Below are positions 7,043-10,794 of a stretch of 10,794 bases of DNA, piece after piece. The stretch covers positions 1-10,794 of the forward strand of contig CAZXVU010000070.1 of assembly GCA_964644465.1 (NCBI GenBank), read 5' to 3'. The notes beneath the pieces were generated by a model, which saw nothing but the letters and a program-made list of their open reading frames with translations, was not told the origin of the DNA and ran no database searches. Source of the DNA: CAZXVU01 sp964644465. GTDB lineage: Bacteria; Chlamydiota; Chlamydiia; Chlamydiales; SM23-39. The position numbers were made by a program, and so were the translations under genes. The stretch's first letter is position 1. Every line of letters begins with the position of its first letter.

Positions 7043-7318
7043 TTAAACTCTTTTTCCGGCTTTGCGCATTTGGCGTACTGCTGCGGCAATCCCTTTTTTA
7101 TCAATCGTGCGGATGGCAGCTGTTGAAAGACGGAGAGTGACAAATCGCTGTTCTTCTGGGATCCAGAGCCGTTTTGTCTTCAGGTTTGGTAAAAAGCGTC
7201 GGTTTGTGCAACCAGTGATTTTAAGACCAATCCCTTTTTTCTTCTTCGCAATACCGCGGAGTGCATATTTTCGTCCAAAGCTCGATTTTCTTCCCGTAAG
7301 GGCACATTGTCTAGGCAT
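7043..7318 (-). CDS. rpmB: 50S ribosomal protein L28
   Basis: L28 is a small basic protein of the large ribosomal subunit. The 91-residue product opens with PRQCALTGRKSSFGRKYALRG, the L28 N-terminal block (C-x2-TG-(R/K)), followed by KKKKGIGLKITGCTNRRFLPNL and TKRLWIPEEQRFVTLRLS, which are typical of the chlamydial version. The last 25 residues hold the conserved core of strand and helix. Length fits the roughly 89-residue chlamydial proteins and is longer than the 78 residues of E. coli. An AGGA lies 6 nt upstream of the ATG (7325-7328), supporting the start. A promoter-like pair lies upstream, so it is probably transcribed on its own rather than only from the upstream secreted-protein gene. 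Its 3' end is 7 bp from the assembly gap, so the downstream neighbour is uncertain. Confidence 0.97.
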   Translation of the reverse strand: MPRQCALTGRKSSFGRKYALRGIAKKKKGIGLKITGCTNRRFLPNLKTKRLWIPEEQRFVTLRLSTAAIRTIDKKGIAAAVRQMRKAGKRV

Positions 7319-7347
7319 AGGAATTCCTGTTCTTAAATTGACCCTAG

Positions 7348-7377
7348 ATCATAGCAATCATAGCTATTTTTCTTCAA
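7348..7377 (-). promoter_or_regulatory. candidate promoter of rpmB
   Basis: On the minus strand TTGAAG (7377-7372) and TATGAT (7353-7348) are separated by 18 bp, a reasonable match to a housekeeping sigma promoter. A start site near 7341 would leave a leader of about 22 nt containing the AGGA ribosome-binding site. Confidence 0.45.
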
Positions 7378-7381
7378 TCGA

Positions 7382-7416
7382 ATCCGATAGGCGGCATCAA
7401 AACTGCCGTAGGGATA
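7382..7416. repeat. imperfect inverted repeat in the spacer upstream of rpmB
   Basis: CGGCA (7392-7396) and TGCCG (7404-7408) form a 5-bp stem around a 7-nt loop, with ATCC and GGAT further out that could extend it. On the minus strand a run of seven T precedes, rather than follows, the hairpin, so it is not a normal terminator for the secreted-protein gene. It lies upstream of the rpmB promoter. Confidence 0.4.
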
Positions 7417-7448
7417 AAAAAATAATTTAATCTATATTTGGGGAGATT

Positions 7449-7904
7449 TTATTCAGTCTCTGTTTGGGAAGTTTCTTCGTGGGCGGCTGGAGCTGTAGAA
7501 GGCTCTTGCTGCGCCTTGCGGGCGCGGACAGAGGAACCAGTAAGGCTATTTGTGAGTTTGTAGGGATAATCGGCATTGCCTGTTGGGGTCACAGTGATTT
7601 CGACAGGAGTGATCCATCCTTGAGTGATGGGGGTGTCTTTTGGGTGGATATTCCAGAGTGTTCCATTGCTGAGGCGGATGAAGCTTCCGCTTTTGAGGTT
7701 TTCTTCCAAAGTCCCTTCTTCTTGAGTTCCCCCGACCGGTTCAATTCTTTTTTGGTAATGGTTCTCAATCCAATTTTGAAGGGCTGTTTTTTCTTTGTCG
7801 GAGAGTCTGGAAAGGCCGGTCTGTTTTTTCTCTTGTGCGGTCATTTCTGTATCAAAAGTGGACGCTGCGACAAAAGAGCTGGCAACAAGAATCGCTAAGA
7901 ACAT
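7449..7904 (-). CDS. small predicted exported protein, unknown function
   Basis: The 151-residue product opens with a hydrophobic stretch, MFLAILVASSFVAAS, that looks like the core and cleavage region of a signal peptide. A polar, acidic body follows with LSRLSDKEKTALQNWIENHY (helical, about 31-50), FIRLSNGTLWNIHPKD and TQGWITPVEITVTPTG (beta-like, about 75-108). The tail is low-complexity, rich in Ala, Thr, Ser, Gln and Glu. No cysteine follows the signal, so it is not a lipoprotein by this start, and no catalytic motif is recognised. The usual positive charges before the hydrophobic core are missing. The frame is open upstream with KKIQRR just before the ATG, but contains no standard start codon. 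A 10-bp hairpin covers the ribosome-binding region. It is 55 bp downstream of the Inc-like TPR gene and may share its transcript. Export to the periplasm or envelope is inferred. Confidence 0.75.
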   Translation of the reverse strand: MFLAILVASSFVAASTFDTEMTAQEKKQTGLSRLSDKEKTALQNWIENHYQKRIEPVGGTQEEGTLEENLKSGSFIRLSNGTLWNIHPKDTPITQGWITPVEITVTPTGNADYPYKLTNSLTGSSVRARKAQQEPSTAPAAHEETSQTETE

Positions 7905-7911
7905 GGAACAC

Positions 7912-7941
7912 CTACGCTGGATTTTCTTTTGTCCAGCGTAG
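7912..7941 (-). promoter_or_regulatory. perfect 10-bp hairpin over the ribosome-binding region of the small exported-protein gene
   Basis: CTACGCTGGA (7912-7921) and TCCAGCGTAG (7932-7941) are exact inverted copies around a 10-nt A-rich loop in the minus-strand RNA. The 3' arm ends at GTAG and the next bases are GTGTTCC and then ATG, so the only Shine-Dalgarno-like bases (TAGGTG) are partly inside the stem. A run of seven U lies on the 5' side, not the 3' side, so it does not look like a terminator for the upstream gene. A translation-controlling leader is the best reading. Confidence 0.6.
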
Positions 7942-7959
7942 AAAAAAAGACAGATCAGT

Positions 7960-8808
7960 TCAAGAAGAAACAGGTGTTAGGATTTTAGCGGCGATCTCCA
8001 GGCATTTTTCCTTTTCAGTGGGAGAGACGTAGAATCTTTCTACCTCTTTTTGTGCAATTACTTTAGAAGCATCTTCAGGAGATTGAGTGATTTCGGCTTT
8101 TCGAGCTAGTGCGTGGATATTTCTATCATCGCATTGGATTGCTAGATTAAAAAACTCTTCTGCATCCTGATATTTCTTCTGGAGATAAAAAGTTTCTCCA
8201 ATCAGGTAATAAGCTAATGATTTTCGGGTTGCTTCGGTATCGGAAAAAGTTAAAAGAACCGCTGCGCATTGCAATGCTTCTTCATATTTTTCTGAACGGA
8301 GAGAACAGAGACCCCTACCTGCGACAGCATAATAATTGAGCCGGCTTAATTCTTCTGCTCTTGTAAAAGTGGCATAAGATGAGGTCAGATCTCCCTTTCT
8401 AAACTCCTTCCATCCTTGATTCCGAATTTTTTCCGATTTTCGTTCATTGGCTGTTAATACTTTTGGAGGAACGTTTTTTTTGACATTCTGTTCATTCAAT
8501 AGTTCTTGTATTTCATTCCTCGCAATCAAGGCTTCATTGAAAGAATGACCCGCAACTTTACACATAATAAGGAGTCCTGCTGTAGCGGCTGCAGCAAATG
8601 TTTTGAAATATAAAGGCAGGAAACCGATTGAAGCAAGCGTGAGGAATGCTCCGCATACAAATTGTTTATTTTGAGATGGAATATAGTTTTGTGCTTTGGA
8701 TGAAAATACCTCCAATGCAGAGGAGATAGATGCCTTAGCATCGCATTTCCTAAAAGATGAAATAGCATTTTGACACTGTGAAGAAATTCTTTGAAAACAA
8801 ACAGACAT
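7960..8808 (-). CDS. Inc-like membrane protein with TPR repeats, unknown function
   Basis: The product has 282 residues. The N-terminal 48 are polar and rich in Ser and Cys with no signal peptide. Two hydrophobic segments follow (about 49-67 and 69-87) separated by only one or two residues, the bilobed pattern used to predict chlamydial inclusion-membrane proteins. After a charged linker come about three tetratricopeptide repeats (about 127-160, 161-194, 197-230), for example YAVAGRGLCSLRSEKYEEAL and YYLIGETFYLQKKYQDAEEF. TPRs bind partner proteins, so a membrane-anchored docking protein is likely; which side of which membrane is unknown. AAGGA lies 6 nt before the ATG (8815-8819), supporting the start. 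It lies 63 bp downstream of the transglutaminase-like TPR gene, with an inverted repeat between. Alternatives are a cell-envelope assembly factor or a type III secretion chaperone relative; no name is recognised. Confidence 0.8.
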   Translation of the reverse strand: MSVCFQRISSQCQNAISSFRKCDAKASISSALEVFSSKAQNYIPSQNKQFVCGAFLTLASIGFLPLYFKTFAAAATAGLLIMCKVAGHSFNEALIARNEIQELLNEQNVKKNVPPKVLTANERKSEKIRNQGWKEFRKGDLTSSYATFTRAEELSRLNYYAVAGRGLCSLRSEKYEEALQCAAVLLTFSDTEATRKSLAYYLIGETFYLQKKYQDAEEFFNLAIQCDDRNIHALARKAEITQSPEDASKVIAQKEVERFYVSPTEKEKCLEIAAKILTPVSS

Positions 8809-8825
8809 TTTTTATCCTTAATTGT

Positions 8826-8857
8826 TTTAATTCTGCCAGAATAATAACAGAATTAAA
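8826..8857. repeat. 10-bp perfect inverted repeat in the leader of the Inc-like TPR gene
   Basis: TTTAATTCTG (8826-8835) and CAGAATTAAA (8848-8857) are exact inverted copies separated by 12 bp. A partial third copy, CAGAAT at 8837-8842, sits in the spacer, so ATTCTG-C-CAGAAT is itself a near-contiguous palindrome. It begins 18 nt upstream of the start codon at 8808, next to the AAGGA site. No U tract follows. An operator, an mRNA-stability hairpin or a weak terminator of the upstream gene are all possible. Confidence 0.5.
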
Positions 8858-8871
8858 TGAAATTATCGAGT

Positions 8872-10422
8872 TCAAATAGGTTCGGGGCAGGTGCGGAGAA
8901 GTCCTTGGCGCAGCTCTTTGAGAGCTTTAGGCTTATGATCTCTGGCTTGAACCAGGCTTTCAGCAGCCCGAAGGTATTTCCAAGCCTGATTGTAATTTTT
9001 TCTTTGAAAATTGATGGCCGATAGATAGTAATTGACCGTTGCATCTTGCGGATGCATCCCGATGTATTTTTCCAAGATGGGCAGCGCCTCTTTTTCCCGT
9101 CCCAGCTGCAGCCAGGTCGTCGCAAGGTGGAATACGCCTTGGCGGAAATCGGGGTGTTTGGCGACGACTTCCTCGAGTTTTTTCTGTTTTTCCAAAATGG
9201 AGGCGCGGGTCTCATTCACTTCAGAAAAAATGGCCTCGATCGCCTCGGGAGAAGCGAGTCCTGCAAGATAGTCTTCCGAGACAGTGTCTTTCGAAACTAG
9301 ATGATCGGGAAGGGCTCCTCTGACTTGCTCTAATAAGGCGCGTCCTTCCTCTGCCCGACCCACAAAGAGATAGTTAAATCCGAGGAACATGTTGAGAAGG
9401 AAATCGTTGGGAAGGAAAGGTCTTGCTTTTTCATATAATGCAATGGCTGTCTGAGGATCTTTTTTATGCCAGCTGACAGCTGCTTGGTTCATGAATGCAA
9501 GGCCGATGACTTCTCGGATGCTCCGTTTTTGCAATTTTCGGTTTTCCAACCCGAGATACATTTCCGAAGGGACATCAATCCCGCGCGCAGTCGTTTCTAT
9601 ATTGGTTTCCTCTCCCTCGGGATTTATATAGCGGACATAGATGTGGCCTGGGGGTGTGATTGCTTCGAGAGTGAGTTCAAGGCGTTGCGCTAGACAGAGA
9701 TAAAGGATCGATACTCCCAAGCAGACCCCTCTGCGGCTATCGAGGACTGAGGGCAAGAAAGTGTAGACATCGATCTCTTTGGCATAGAGAGAATGGGGCG
9801 GAAATCGGAAGCGCATTTCACAGAAGATATAGTCGTTGATCGCCCGGATTTTTTCTTCGGGTGTGGCATTTTGGGGGAGACGAGCCAGGATCTGCAGAGA
9901 CATGAGGTCGATATTGGCCTCGTAACTGCGGATCTTTAGTTGGTTTTGAGGGTCGGCGCCCAGTTCTGCAAGGAGAAGGCTCCGCCCTAAATCGATTTGG
10001 TCGATGGGGAGATTGTACAGCGTCTCCATGTCGAAGATCCCGAAACCTTGAAGCTTTCTATTCGCCAGATGGCGGGAAAGCTTTTCGATGACAACGAGCT
10101 GTTCTTCTTCGAGGAGTGGGGCATTTTCTTGGCCGCTTCTATTGACGAAGGCAATGAGAGGCTGAGGATCTAAAGAGGGTAGGACCATTTCAGGATCGGC
10201 CTCTCTTTCTCCGCCGCTCAAGAGGTCCCATGCGTGCTTAAGAGCTAGCCGCCCTTCTGGAGTTTTCGGATAGAGCTCATAAAAGGCAAAATGCTGGGAG
10301 ACAGAGGTGGGATCCAACGTGGAATAGAGCGAGGTGAGGGTAGGCGCAGCGCCAAAAGCTAAAATAGGGAGAAGGAAAAGAAAGATCGCCTTTTTCAAGA
10401 GTCCACCCTTTTTTTTCATCAT
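8872..10422 (-). CDS. exported transglutaminase-like (SirB1/Transglut_core2 type) protein with C-terminal TPR repeats
   Basis: From the ATG at 10422 the product has 516 residues. MMKKKGGLLKKAIFLFLLP and the following AFGA form a clear signal peptide (about 1-26). The central domain (about 180-300) has DSRRGVCLGVSILYLCLAQR with C234, then ITPPGHIYVRY with H260, and NIETT at 274-278, a Cys-His-Asn/Glu order consistent with a transglutaminase or papain-like fold. SirB1 relatives often lack the cysteine, so activity is uncertain. Several TPRs follow (about 306-372 and 430-495), e.g. NQAAVSWHKKDPQTAIALYE and YYLSAINFQRKNYNQAWKYL. The frame also allows a TTG start at 10446, but the ATG puts the basic n-region at the terminus. 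It is probably periplasmic, acting on proteins or peptidoglycan-linked partners, but the substrate is unknown. It is divergent from the 92-residue gene and first in a minus-strand series of exported or membrane proteins. Confidence 0.85.
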   Translation of the reverse strand: MMKKKGGLLKKAIFLFLLPILAFGAAPTLTSLYSTLDPTSVSQHFAFYELYPKTPEGRLALKHAWDLLSGGEREADPEMVLPSLDPQPLIAFVNRSGQENAPLLEEEQLVVIEKLSRHLANRKLQGFGIFDMETLYNLPIDQIDLGRSLLLAELGADPQNQLKIRSYEANIDLMSLQILARLPQNATPEEKIRAINDYIFCEMRFRFPPHSLYAKEIDVYTFLPSVLDSRRGVCLGVSILYLCLAQRLELTLEAITPPGHIYVRYINPEGEETNIETTARGIDVPSEMYLGLENRKLQKRSIREVIGLAFMNQAAVSWHKKDPQTAIALYEKARPFLPNDFLLNMFLGFNYLFVGRAEEGRALLEQVRGALPDHLVSKDTVSEDYLAGLASPEAIEAIFSEVNETRASILEKQKKLEEVVAKHPDFRQGVFHLATTWLQLGREKEALPILEKYIGMHPQDATVNYYLSAINFQRKNYNQAWKYLRAAESLVQARDHKPKALKELRQGLLRTCPEPI

Positions 10423-10515
10423 AGTAGGCAAGCTCAAGGGAGTCAATCAGAGAAAAGTTAGTATAAATTAATTAACTGTTTAATTTAATTAAATATAGGT
10501 TATAAATATGTTGTT
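10423..10515. promoter_or_regulatory. AT-rich divergent promoter region
   Basis: The spacer between two divergent genes is almost pure A and T from 10452 to 10515. It contains TTAATTAA twice (10468-10475 and 10485-10492), 17 bp apart, and AATTAA-ctgt-TTAATT centred near 10477. TATACT on the minus strand and TATAAA at about 10502 on the plus strand are possible -10 boxes. No -35 is convincing. Confidence 0.4.
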
Positions 10516-10794
10516 ATGGAACCAATTACAACTAATTCTTCAAAAATTTTTCTAACAGAAGAAAGGAAAGAGCAGGTTAAGGGCATTCTTAAAGTAACCC
10601 TTTGCGCTTTAGCGGCCCTCGCAATCTTTGCCGGACTCATTGTTTTAACGATCGCTTTCCCTCATATCATGGTCCCGATCGATATCGCCCTAGTTTCAGG
10701 TTTGGCATTAGGGTATCTCTTCATGAGAACTTTCGAACAGCCTAGCGAAAAGCCTACTTGCCGCTCCTGTTTTGAGTTCCTCAAAAGATATTAA
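10516..10794 (+). CDS. small two-helix membrane protein (Inc-like candidate), unknown function
   Basis: The product is a complete 92-residue protein ending exactly at the window edge with TAA. The first 22 residues are polar and charged, with MEPITTNSSK and no signal peptide. Two hydrophobic segments follow at about 24-47 and 50-70, joined by a short turn at PHIMVP, then a hydrophilic tail of about 22 residues with two cysteines (CRSC). This bilobed hydrophobic domain between short polar ends is typical of small chlamydial inclusion-membrane proteins, but it is also the shape of many unrelated small membrane proteins. No Shine-Dalgarno sequence precedes the ATG; an out-of-frame ATG at 10508 gives only a very short peptide. 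The promoter must lie in the AT-rich spacer shared with the divergent transglutaminase-like gene. Confidence 0.7.
   Translation: MEPITTNSSKIFLTEERKEQVKGILKVTLCALAALAIFAGLIVLTIAFPHIMVPIDIALVSGLALGYLFMRTFEQPSEKPTCRSCFEFLKRY

Noticed and set aside
9032..9323. Several plus-strand open frames opposite the transglutaminase-like TPR gene
   Set aside because: Shadow frames of a GC-balanced coding gene; no start signals and no recognisable domains.
1..10794. CRISPR arrays, tRNA or rRNA genes, insertion sequences, toxin-antitoxin or phage-defence systems
   Set aside because: No regularly spaced repeats, cloverleaf sequences, transposase motifs or defence-type domains were seen in any frame.

Overview
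The window looks like a piece of a chlamydial genome, most likely an environmental or Chlamydia-related lineage rather than the genus Chlamydia. This rests on gene content and protein style, not on a database search: a methionine aminopeptidase carrying an N-terminal SEC-C zinc motif, a chlamydial-type ribosomal protein L28, a membrane-anchored two-HKD phospholipase D-like protein, a MarC/YhgN protein, and three proteins with paired hydrophobic helices that resemble inclusion-membrane (Inc) proteins. A run of 100 N (6936-7035) is an assembly gap, so gene order across it is not proven.

Layout. Positions 1-1104 (+) hold most of an M20-family metallopeptidase whose frame is broken by a TAA inside the conserved zinc-binding motif. 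It overlaps by ATGA with a 516-residue protein of four membrane segments plus a very long coiled coil (1101-2651, +). Converging on it is a tight minus-strand cluster, marC > truA > map (4917 to 2672), with a 1-nt gap and then a 26-nt overlap. Between marC and the upstream phospholipase D-like gene (6131-5079, minus) lies a 161-bp spacer with strong stem-loops and a repeated hexamer. Divergent from the phospholipase gene is an amidinotransferase-fold gene resembling the arginine dihydrolase/DDAH group (6187-6935, +), which runs into the assembly gap just before its catalytic cysteine. After the gap the minus strand carries, in transcription order, a secreted transglutaminase-like TPR protein (10422-8872), an Inc-like TPR protein (8808-7960), a small secreted protein (7904-7449) and rpmB (7318-7043). 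Each spacer in this series contains an inverted repeat. The last gene (10516-10794, +) is a 92-residue two-helix membrane protein, divergent from the transglutaminase-like gene.

How the genes fit together. The housekeeping part (marC, truA, map, rpmB) serves tRNA modification, N-terminal methionine removal and the ribosome. The rest looks like host-interface or envelope biology: candidate inclusion-membrane proteins, exported TPR proteins and a possible arginine-degrading enzyme. No known defence system, CRISPR array, tRNA, rRNA or insertion sequence was found. The most distinctive signals are the nonsense codon in the peptidase, a perfect 10-bp hairpin covering the ribosome-binding region of the small secreted protein gene, and the cluster of Inc-like proteins of unknown function.
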